DNA of 40,300 nucleotides from Caldifarciminota bacterium (GTDB lineage Bacteria > Hydrothermota > Hydrothermia > Hydrothermales > JAJRUZ01), in the NCBI GenBank assembly GCA_024277525.1, contig JAJRUZ010000081.1, positions 1-40,300 on the forward strand, in the 5' to 3' direction. The notes beneath the pieces were generated by a model, which did not search any database, had not been told where the DNA came from, and worked only from the letters and a program-made list of their open reading frames with translations. Positions 30,774-38,700 of this stretch are shown here, piece after piece. Position 1 is the first letter of the stretch, and each line of letters starts with the position of its first letter. The translations under genes and the position numbers were made by a program.

Positions 30774-31748
30774 ATGAAATTGTTTTTTATTTTTCTTTTA
30801 TTTTCACAGACAAAATCAACTGAATATGTATGGCCACCTCCTCCTGAAAAAGCAAGAATTAAGTTTGATAGATTTCTGGTTACAAAAGAGGATATAACCG
30901 GAGAGGGAAATATATTCAAAAGATTACTGAATAAAGTTCTCGGTATAAAAAAGATAAGGCTTTTAAAATATCCTTTCGGTATTTATGTTGACTCTAAAGG
31001 GGTTATATATGTTGCGGACCCGGGCTTTGCTGCAATTGTGATTATTGATCAAAAAAACAGAAAGGTGAAATGGTATCAGAGTGCAGGAAGATTCCGGTTT
31101 ATAAGACCCACCGGAGTTTATGTGTCCGAGTCAAAAAATATGTTATATGTTGCCGACCCCGGAGCAAAGGGGGTTTTCGGAATACAATTGCCTGATTTTA
31201 AAGGAAAACTATTTATAAGAAAGGCTTTATTTAAGCCAGTGAATCTTGCGGTTGATGATTACAGAAAAAAACTGTATGTACTTGATGATAGTTTAATGAG
31301 CATTCAGGTTTTTAATCTCGAGGGAAAATTTCTATTCTCCATAGGTAAAAAGGGAAATAAGCCGGGTGAATTTTTATACCCTACAGGTATAAATATTGAC
31401 AAAGAGGGAAACATTTATGTTTGTGAATGGGGAAATTTCAGGGTTCAGATTTTAAATCCGAGAGGTGAGGTAATAAATGTTTTCGGAAAAGCGGGAAATG
31501 CCCCCGGGTTTTTTATAAGACCGAAATGTGTAGCAGTTGATGAAAAGGGTTATATTTATGTTACCGATGCATTTTTACACAGATTTCAAATATTTGACAA
31601 ATACGGCAATGTGTATTTGGGAATAGAAGGGATAGGAGGCGAACCCGGGCAATTCAGATTGCCTGCGGGAATATTTGTCAGAAATAAAAAAATATATGTG
31701 GTCGAACAGATGAATTCAAGGATTCAGATATTTGATATTCTTTATTAA
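30774..31748 (+). CDS. Exported six-bladed NHL-type beta-propeller protein
   Basis: 324 aa with a strong AGGAGG SD. A signal peptide (MKLFFIFLLFSQTKS) precedes the phrase EYVWPPPPEKARIKF, common at the start of propeller proteins encoded beside multihaem cytochromes. Propeller blades follow with repeats such as YPFGIYVDSKGVIYVADPG, IRPTGVYVSE.KNMLYVADPG and YPTGINIDKEGNIYVCEWGN, each ending in a phrase like FRVQILNPRGE or SRIQIFD. NHL proteins act as binding scaffolds; members occur near outer-surface cytochrome genes in Geobacter-like bacteria. It is the last gene of the cluster and is convergent with a lipoprotein gene 4 nt away. Confidence 0.9.
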   Translation: MKLFFIFLLFSQTKSTEYVWPPPPEKARIKFDRFLVTKEDITGEGNIFKRLLNKVLGIKKIRLLKYPFGIYVDSKGVIYVADPGFAAIVIIDQKNRKVKWYQSAGRFRFIRPTGVYVSESKNMLYVADPGAKGVFGIQLPDFKGKLFIRKALFKPVNLAVDDYRKKLYVLDDSLMSIQVFNLEGKFLFSIGKKGNKPGEFLYPTGINIDKEGNIYVCEWGNFRVQILNPRGEVINVFGKAGNAPGFFIRPKCVAVDEKGYIYVTDAFLHRFQIFDKYGNVYLGIEGIGGEPGQFRLPAGIFVRNKKIYVVEQMNSRIQIFDILY

Positions 31749-31752
31749 ACCT

Positions 31753-32154
31753 CTACTCAACAGGAATTTTATAAATATAAATTTCTACAAATTTCTTGTC
31801 TTTTATATTATATACAAACTCAATTATTATTCCTGCAAAAAGTCTTTCACTTAAAGGCGAAAAATATCTCAAAATCAGTCTCTGCCTTTTATTATCAAGT
31901 TTGGCAACCCTGAAACCGAAATTTAAACCATCATAACTCCAAAATTTTTTCACAATCAAATCAAAAATATCTGACTGTGCCGCAAGTTCTTTTTTTAAAT
32001 TATTAACAATTTTCTTTAAATCTTCACTCTTTATATCATGTGTCTGAAAAGGATATTTCTTATTTTTTACTTCTATCTGATTATTTTTTATCCGGTTAAT
32101 AAGTGAACTTTTAAAACATGAAATTAAAAGAAACAATATTAAAAATTTCCTCAT
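31753..32154 (-). CDS. Small lipoprotein of unknown function
   Basis: 133 aa. Residues 1-13 form a lipoprotein signal ending LLISC, so Cys13 would be lipidated. The remainder is a compact alpha/beta domain with a helical segment (DLKKIVNNLKKELAAQ) and two or three strands (RQRLILRYFSPLS, FVEIYIYKI). I do not recognise a family. It is encoded against its neighbours, with a 4-nt convergent gap to the propeller gene and a 20-nt divergent gap to the flavoprotein gene; TATAAT lies exactly 6 nt before its ATG, suggesting a leaderless mRNA. Confidence 0.7.
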   Translation of the reverse strand: MRKFLILFLLISCFKSSLINRIKNNQIEVKNKKYPFQTHDIKSEDLKKIVNNLKKELAAQSDIFDLIVKKFWSYDGLNFGFRVAKLDNKRQRLILRYFSPLSERLFAGIIIEFVYNIKDKKFVEIYIYKIPVE

Positions 32155-32160
32155 TTAAAG

Positions 32161-32168
32161 ATTATAAT
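32161..32168. promoter_or_regulatory. Shared palindromic -10 core for two divergent leaderless promoters
   Basis: ATTATAAT reads the same on both strands. On plus, TATAAT (32163-32168) ends 6 nt before ATG 32175. On minus, TATAAT (32166-32161) ends 6 nt before the ATG at 32154. With the usual 6-7 nt from -10 to start site, both mRNAs would begin at or next to their start codons. Neither gene has an SD. The -35 matches are poor on both sides. Confidence 0.5.
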
Positions 32169-32174
32169 TTATTT

Positions 32175-33323
32175 ATGCAATTAAATGAAATGTACGATGT
32201 AATCATAGTGGGAGCAGGTCCTTCAGGAGGAATGGCGGGATGGAAACTTGCGGAAAAAGGAATTAAAATTTTGATAATTGAAAAAAGGAAAAAAATCGGG
32301 GAACCCGTGCAGTGTGCAGAAGGACTTTCTTTATTTGCTTTAAAAGAAAATGATATTAAACCGGAAAAAGACTTCATTGTTCGGGAAATGAAAGGAGCAA
32401 AACTGTTCACTTCCTCAGGGTATTTTATGATGTTTCCCGTTCCGGGGTATATCATCAAAAGAAATATCTTTGATCAGTATCTTGCAGAAAAAGCAAGGGA
32501 AAAAGGGGGAGAAATAAGAACATCAGAAAGGGTCATTTCCATCACCAAAAGGCAGAATTATTTTGAAGTAACCTCTGACAAAGGAAAGTATTATGCAAAA
32601 TATATAATTCTTGCATGCGGTCCTTATGAAGGCATTAAAGGAATAAACTTCCCCAAAACAAGAAAAATTGTTGCAATAGAATTCAGATTCAAATCAAATA
32701 AGATCGATGACAATTACTTTCATTTTCACTTCGGAGATGAATTTAAACCTTTTTACGGATGGGTATTTTTTCACGGAGATGTTACAGGAATCGGAGCAGG
32801 GCTTTATGGCAGGGGTAATAATTTAAAACCCATAGAGTTTTTATGCAAAAAATACGGTTTTAAAATAAATAAAAGAATAAAAAAAATAGCAGGCAAAATA
32901 CCCTTTTCAAAATTTCCTTTTCCCGAAGATCCAGAAGGAATCATCAGGGTCGGAGATGCAATAGGAGCAGTACACCCTTACACAGCAGGAGGGATTCACG
33001 GAGCATTATCTACCGCAAAAATTGCGGCACAGATAATAATAAAAAACTTTGAAAAAAGTAAAATAAACAAAACATATTATGAAGAAATAAAAAAATTGCC
33101 CATATTTAAAGATTCTCTCTGGAATAAACAAGATAAACTTTTCAAAAAAACTTCAAAGGAATGGGACGAAATAGGGCGGTTAATGCATAAAAGAGTATAT
33201 TCAAAAACTCCCTGGGGCAGAGCAATTTTCTATCTATTTCTTCATCCTTTTTCTACATTTAACCTTTTATTTTTCTTAAATTTGCAAAAAGAGTTCAAAT
33301 TATCCGAGAATTTTTCTTATTAA
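32175..33323 (+). CDS. Geranylgeranyl reductase family FAD-dependent oxidoreductase
   Basis: 382 aa from ATG 32175; an ATG at 32190 is also possible. The N-terminal Rossmann motif GAGPSGG (13-19), the EKRKKIGEPVQCAEG stretch (36-50) with the family's PxxCAEG signature, and the FAD-binding VGDAIGAVHPYTAGGIHGAL segment (~275-294) place it in the geranylgeranyl reductase family. These enzymes reduce isoprenoid double bonds, in archaea those of ether lipids and in some bacteria those of quinone tails or prenyl carriers; the substrate here is unknown. Its predicted transcript is leaderless from the shared -10 with the lipoprotein gene. It is followed after 15 nt by an unknown secreted protein. Confidence 0.88.
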   Translation: MQLNEMYDVIIVGAGPSGGMAGWKLAEKGIKILIIEKRKKIGEPVQCAEGLSLFALKENDIKPEKDFIVREMKGAKLFTSSGYFMMFPVPGYIIKRNIFDQYLAEKAREKGGEIRTSERVISITKRQNYFEVTSDKGKYYAKYIILACGPYEGIKGINFPKTRKIVAIEFRFKSNKIDDNYFHFHFGDEFKPFYGWVFFHGDVTGIGAGLYGRGNNLKPIEFLCKKYGFKINKRIKKIAGKIPFSKFPFPEDPEGIIRVGDAIGAVHPYTAGGIHGALSTAKIAAQIIIKNFEKSKINKTYYEEIKKLPIFKDSLWNKQDKLFKKTSKEWDEIGRLMHKRVYSKTPWGRAIFYLFLHPFSTFNLLFFLNLQKEFKLSENFSY

Positions 33324-33338
33324 AAAGGAGGATAAAAA

Positions 33339-34415
33339 ATGGTAAAATTTTTTCTCTTTTCATTCGTTGTGAAAAGTTTTTCATTCCCTGATTCCCTTTT
33401 TGAGAAGGGAAAGGAAGTTTTTGAAAATAATATAAAGGAATCTCATCTTATTGAATATATTGACAGTTTTGAGATTGTTTTTGAAAAATTTTTTGAATCG
33501 GATTCGGAAATATGGATTGAAGGCACGGTTTATATAAAAAAGAAAGATTTAAAAATTTCAAAGTTCGTTTCGGGTTATTCTGTGAAAGATAAAAATATTG
33601 CAATAAAGGATTTTATAGAAAAAGCAATTATATATTTAAATTCAATTTTCAGAGAGCCTCCTGTTATTAAGGAAATAAAAGATAAAACCGTATTAATATC
33701 AAAAGGCGGCATACAGGGAATAAGACCAAATGAGTGGTTTTTTTACGGCTCTGAAATAAGTCCTGACGGTTATATTAAAATTGAAAAAGTATTTGATAAT
33801 ACATCAACCGGTAAATTGCTTGTTATAAAAAGATTACCGGCAGAGGGAGAAAAGGTTTATAAAGTGAAAGGAATTCCTTATATTCATAAAGTATCCTTTA
33901 TACCTTCTTCTCACTTTGTAAGAGTTGCAAAAGGGGGATTCGGGGCAGAGGAAAATGTGAAAGACGGAACAACTCCCCTTTACGGAGCAGGAATATTATA
34001 TATATTCCGGGCTCCCCTGTCTCCTTTTTCTTTCGGACCCGGATTTTTTATTTATTTTTCGGACAATTTGGATTTGTATAAAATTACCTTATTACCCGAA
34101 TATTATATAAATAAAATTTTTTCCCTCGGGGCAAGTGTTGACATACTTACATTTTGGCAAAGGGAAAGGGACGGAAGGAATGTAAGAGCGGTCAATTATG
34201 CAATAACACCCTTTTTCTCATTTACAAAGAATTTCGGGAAATGGGAAATTTCTTTAAAAACCGGTTATTCACTTGCAAGAATAATGAGAAGATTTGCATT
34301 TGAAAAAATAGGAGGAGACACAATTGTTCTTTCGCCGGACCTCCTGTTCAAAGAGGTTGATCCAAAAGGTTTTAACATTGAACTTTTTTTAAGTTTTTAT
34401 ATAAAAAAACCTTAA
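33339..34415 (+). CDS. Secreted protein of unknown function with FlgT-C-like segment and barrel-like C-terminus
   Basis: 358 aa with a strong AGGAGG SD. The N-terminus is a weak signal peptide ([17 protein letters not shown]). Residues ~20-110 form an alpha/beta region with amphipathic helices. Residues ~108-165 ([20 protein letters not shown], then [11 protein letters not shown]) resemble the small beta domain at the C-terminus of FlgT/CsgG-linked proteins. Residues ~175-358 consist of aromatic amphipathic strands ([21 protein letters not shown]) like an 8-stranded barrel. These are shape comparisons only. A periplasm-to-outer-membrane assembly or lipid-related role is possible. It lies 10 nt upstream of ahcY. 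Confidence 0.6.
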   Translation: MVKFFLFSFVVKSFSFPDSLFEKGKEVFENNIKESHLIEYIDSFEIVFEKFFESDSEIWIEGTVYIKKKDLKISKFVSGYSVKDKNIAIKDFIEKAIIYLNSIFREPPVIKEIKDKTVLISKGGIQGIRPNEWFFYGSEISPDGYIKIEKVFDNTSTGKLLVIKRLPAEGEKVYKVKGIPYIHKVSFIPSSHFVRVAKGGFGAEENVKDGTTPLYGAGILYIFRAPLSPFSFGPGFFIYFSDNLDLYKITLLPEYYINKIFSLGASVDILTFWQRERDGRNVRAVNYAITPFFSFTKNFGKWEISLKTGYSLARIMRRFAFEKIGGDTIVLSPDLLFKEVDPKGFNIELFLSFYIKKP

Positions 34416-34425
34416 AGGAGGTAAA

Positions 34426-35664
34426 ATGAAAGATAATTTAAAAGAAGGATTAAATAAAATTTTATGGGCTGAAAAACAGATGCCTGTGTTGATTTCAATA
34501 AGAGAAAGATTCAAACATGAAAAAACCCTTGAAGGAGTGAAAATTTCCGCATGTCTTCATGTAACACCCGAAACGGCAAATCTTGTAATTACATTAAAAG
34601 AGGCAGGAGCAGAGGTTGCACTTTGTGCATCAAATCCTCTATCAACAAAGGATGATGTGGCAGAAGCACTGAGAAGTGAATTCGGAATAAAAGTGTATGC
34701 AAGGCACGGAGCCACAAAAGAAGAATATTACGGACATATAGAACAGGCTCTTTCAATTGAACCGGATATTACCTTAGATGATGGAGCCGACTTAACTGCT
34801 CACTTACATCAAAATATGGAAAAATGGGGTAAAAATGTTAAAGGAGGTACAGAAGAGACAACCACCGGGGTGATAAGATTAAGAAGCATGGCTAAAAATA
34901 AGGTGCTTAAATATCCTATCATTGCGGTGAATGATTCAAAAACTAAATACCTTTTTGATAATCGTTACGGCACGGGACAGAGTACGATTGACGGCATTCT
35001 CAGGGCCACGAATATTCTTATAGCGGGTAAAAACTTCGTTGTATGCGGATACGGATGGTGCGGAAGGGGTGTTGCAATGAGGGCAAGGGGTATGGGAGCA
35101 AAAGTTATTGTCACAGAAGTTGACCCTATAAAAGCACTTGAGGCAAAGATGGACGGATTTGATGTGATGAAAATAGAGGAAGCAGCAAAGATAGGAGATA
35201 TTTTTGTTACAGTTACAGGAGACAAAAATGTAATTGATGTTCATCATATAGAAAAAATGAAAGACGGTGCCATACTTGCAAATTCAGGACATTTCAATGT
35301 GGAAATCAATATTGAGGGACTCAGGAAAATTTCAGAAAAATCAGAAAAAATAAGACCCAATGTTGAAAAATATGTTTTAAAAGATGGCAGGGAGATATTC
35401 TTACTTGCAGAGGGTCGTCTTGTAAATCTTGCTGCTGCAGAGGGTCATCCACCTGATGTAATGGATATGAGTTTTTCAAATCAGGCTCTTGCCTGTGAAT
35501 ATATAATAAAAAATCATGAAAAACTTGAAAAAAAGGTTTATACTCTTCCTTTTGAGATAGATGAACACATCGCAAAATTAAAATTAAAAACAATGGGTGT
35601 TGAAATAGATGAATTAACCGATGAACAGAGAAAATATCTTGAATCCTGGGAAGAAGGAACATAA
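34426..35664 (+). CDS. ahcY: Adenosylhomocysteinase
   Basis: 412 aa with a strong AGGAGG SD. It hydrolyses S-adenosylhomocysteine to adenosine and homocysteine, clearing the product of SAM methylations. Active-site residues by family: H45 ([11 protein letters not shown]), D119 (LDDGADL), E144 (GTEETTTG), K174 and D178 ([16 protein letters not shown]). The NAD-binding motif is GYGWCGRG at 208-215. It is the short form lacking the ~40-residue insertion of eukaryotic and many bacterial enzymes, and it ends YLESWEEGT without the C-terminal Lys-Tyr tail, like archaeal and Thermotoga enzymes. Its last codons appear to contain the promoter for nrdJ. Confidence 0.97.
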   Translation: MKDNLKEGLNKILWAEKQMPVLISIRERFKHEKTLEGVKISACLHVTPETANLVITLKEAGAEVALCASNPLSTKDDVAEALRSEFGIKVYARHGATKEEYYGHIEQALSIEPDITLDDGADLTAHLHQNMEKWGKNVKGGTEETTTGVIRLRSMAKNKVLKYPIIAVNDSKTKYLFDNRYGTGQSTIDGILRATNILIAGKNFVVCGYGWCGRGVAMRARGMGAKVIVTEVDPIKALEAKMDGFDVMKIEEAAKIGDIFVTVTGDKNVIDVHHIEKMKDGAILANSGHFNVEINIEGLRKISEKSEKIRPNVEKYVLKDGREIFLLAEGRLVNLAAAEGHPPDVMDMSFSNQALACEYIIKNHEKLEKKVYTLPFEIDEHIAKLKLKTMGVEIDELTDEQRKYLESWEEGT

Positions 35665-35667
35665 ACT
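35639..35667 (+). promoter_or_regulatory. Candidate promoter for nrdJ
   Basis: TTGAAT (35639-35644), a 17-nt spacer and TAAACT (35662-35667), lying across the end of ahcY. The start site would be near 35673-35674, the first base of the hairpin at 35673-35693. The hexamers are only moderate matches. Confidence 0.4.
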
Positions 35668-35672
35668 TATAT

Positions 35673-35693
35673 AAAAGGGTTCTATTCCCTTTT
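35673..35693 (+). promoter_or_regulatory. 5'-end hairpin upstream of nrdJ
   Basis: AAAAGGG (35673-35679) pairs with CCCTTTT (35687-35693) around TTCTATT, ending 18 nt before ATG 35712 and just upstream of the CGGAGG ribosome-binding site. Because Ts follow the right arm, it could also act as the ahcY terminator; the SD and ATG directly after it favour a leader element. Confidence 0.5.
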
Positions 35694-35711
35694 TAATCGG
35701 AGGTTTTTTCA

Positions 35712-35767
35712 ATGGAGGATTTAAGTAAGACAAGACCCGAACCCGCTATTACCGAAATGCTTTAAGA
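35712..35767 (+). other. Frameshifted N-terminal segment of nrdJ
   Basis: ATG 35712 has an ideal SD (CGGAGG, 8 nt) and encodes MEDLSKTRPEPAITE, then hits a stop at 35763. If one extra A is supplied at GAAA (35754-35757), the frame continues as N-ALRVLEKRYLLRNE, exactly the usual N-terminal phrase of class II ribonucleotide reductases, and joins the main frame. The true N-terminus is therefore probably here, separated by a single-base deletion that is either real or an assembly error in the A run. Confidence 0.65.
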
Positions 35768-38700
35768 GTGCTTGAAAAAAGATATCTTTTGAGAAATGAA
35801 AGAGGAGAAGTAATTGAAACTCCGAAGGAAATGTATGAAAGGGTTGCAAAGGCAATTGCAGGTGTTGATAAGGATTATCCGGTTTTTAAAGAAAAAGTTT
35901 CAGAAACAGAAGAAAAATTCTATTACATAATGTCCCAGGGATACTTTTTACCCAACTCCCCTACACTTATGAATGCAGGAACAAAAATGGGGCAGTTATC
36001 AGCATGTTTTGTTTTACCTGTAGAGGATTCAATGGAAGGTATTTTTGAGACTTTAAAGCATGCTGCAATTATCCATAAGACTGGTGGAGGCACCGGATTC
36101 TCTTTTTCCCGATTAAGACCAAAAGGTGATGTTGTGAGAACTACAGGACAGATTGCTTCAGGTCCTGTCTCATTCATGAAAGTTTTTGATGCAGCAACAG
36201 AAGCAGTAAAACAGGGAGGAAGAAGAAGGGGAGCAAATATGGGAATTTTAAAAATAAGTCACCCTGATATAGAAGAATTTATAACCTGTAAGGATGATGT
36301 TACACAGATTACGAATTTCAACATTTCGGTGGCTGTAACCGATGATTTCATTGAGGCACTCAAGAGAGGAGATAAGGAATATCCTTTAATAAATCCGAGA
36401 AACGGAGAGATAATGAAAAAAGTAAATCCCAGGGAACTGTGGGAAAAACTTGTTTTTCAGGCATGGAAAAACGGTGAACCGGGTGTTATTTTTATTGACA
36501 GAATAAACAAGACCCATACTTTAAAGGGAGCGGGAGAAATAGAGGCGACAAATCCGTGTGTCTCAGGAGATACCTGGATTATAACACCTGAAGGTCCTTA
36601 TAAAGTAAAAGAAATTACGGGCAAATTTATAAAAATTGCTTTAAACGGCAAATTCTATAGCACAACAGAGGATGGATTTTTTAAGACCGGAGAGAAAGAT
36701 GTTTTTAAAATAAAAACAAAAAAGGGATATGAAATAAAAGTTACAGGAGACCATCTTATAAGGACCGCGGAAAGAATTACAAGATATAAAACTTATGAAA
36801 TATGGAAACCCGCGGGAAAACTCAAACCCGGAGATAAAATAGTTTTATCAAACAACAGAAAACTTTACTGGGAAGGTAAAGGAAGTTTTGAAGAAGGTTA
36901 CCTTTTCGGACTCTTTATAGGAGATGGAACACTAAAGGAAGAGGCAGGAATTATCGGAGTATGGGGAGAAAGTGAAGGGGCTAAATCTGTTATGATGGAA
37001 GCAAAAAAAACTGCTCTTACTCTTCCTCATAGAAGAGATTTTAAAGGATTTATAAAAATATCTGATACCACCAAAGAGCACAGGTTAAAACTTGCATCTA
37101 TAAGGAATTTAGCAAAAGAATACGGAATACTTCCCGGTAATAAAACCCTTACAGACGAAATCGAAAAAACGGGTTATGAATTTTACAGGGGATTCCTCAG
37201 AGGAATTTTTGATGCTGATGGCACTGTAATCGGGAATCTGAAAAAAGGAATATCCATAAGATTATGGCAAAATGACCTGAATACCTTAAAAATAATTCAG
37301 AGAATGCTTTTAAGAATGGGAATTGTGTCATCTATATATGAAAAAAGGAAAAAAGAAGGAAATAAATTTCTGCCTGACGGTAAAGGAGGTTATAAATTAT
37401 ATCATGTAAAAGAAGGACATGAACTTGTAATATCAAAAGATAACATAAAAGTATTTTTAGAAAAAATAGGATTTTCTGATGTTGAAAAAAGAGGGAAACT
37501 TGAAGCTCTTTTGGATTCTTACAAAAGAAACTTAAACAGGGAGAGATTCGTTGATTATGTGGAAAGAATAGAATATGCGGGGAAGGAGACGGTTTACGAT
37601 GTTCAAATTCCCGGAATAAATGCCTTTGATGCAAACGGATTTTATGTTCATAACTGCGGAGAGAAGCCACTTTTACCCTATGAATCCTGCAATCTCGGTT
37701 CAATAAATGTTGCAAAATTTTATAAGGGGACCCCATGGTATCTTGAAAACAAAAGAACCGCTGTGTGGGAAGAGGTAAAAAACAGAATTGACTGGGAAAA
37801 AATGAAAGAAGTGGTGGAACTTGCTGTTCATTTCCTTGATAATGTCATAGACGCAAATGTTTATCCCCTGCCCGAAATAGAAAGAATGACAAAGTTAAAC
37901 AGAAAGATAGGTTTAGGTGTAATGGGATTTGCAGACCTTTTATACATGCTGGGAATACCCTACTCTTCCCCTGATGCTTTAAAAGCAGCAGAAGAAATTA
38001 TGAAATTCATTCAGGACAATGCTCACAGGAAATCAATGGAAATAGGAGAAATAAAAGGACCTTTCCCCAATATTGATAAAAGTATATTTAAGGGAACAAA
38101 AAGAAGAAACTCTGTTGTTACAACAATTGCTCCCACAGGAACAATTTCAATGATTGCTGATACATCTCCTGGAATTGAACCGAACTTTGCCCTTGTTTAT
38201 GTTAAAAATGTAATGGGGGGTGAAAAATTATTATATGTTAACAAATATTTAAGACAGGCAGCAGAGGGACTCGGATTTTACTCAGAAGAATTGATGGAAG
38301 CCCTTTCAAAAATGCCCACAATTAAGAAAATTGACGAAATCCCGGAACATATAAGGAAAATATTTGATGTTACATTTGATGTTTCTCCTGAACAACATGT
38401 CCGAATGCAGGCAGCATTTCAGAGATATGTGGAGGATGCTGTTTCAAAGACAATAAACCTCCCTGAATCCGCAACGCCACAGGATATTGAAAAAGCATAT
38501 CTTTTAGCCTATGACCTCGGATGTAAGGGAATAACCGTTTACAGATACGGCTCAAGACCCGGACAGGTCTATGATACAGCAAAAAAAGAGGAGGAAAAAA
38601 GACCGAAAAAATTAAAACCAAGACCAAGACCAAAGGTTGTATCAGGAAGAACCTACAAAATAAAATCCGAACTCGGAACCGTTTATATTACAATAAATGA

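Noticed and set aside
34416-34425. SAH riboswitch upstream of ahcY
   Set aside because: Only 10 nt separate ahcY from the previous gene, holding just the SD; there is no room for the aptamer.
35748-35770. Programmed -1 frameshift in nrdJ
   Set aside because: There is no slippery heptamer, and the Glu tRNA on GAA cannot re-pair one base back on CGA; a lost A is simpler.
36557-37654. Reading the NrdJ insertion as a group I intron or transposon
   Set aside because: It is in frame, with intein blocks A, B, F and G and LAGLIDADG motifs, and the exteins join perfectly at the catalytic Cys.
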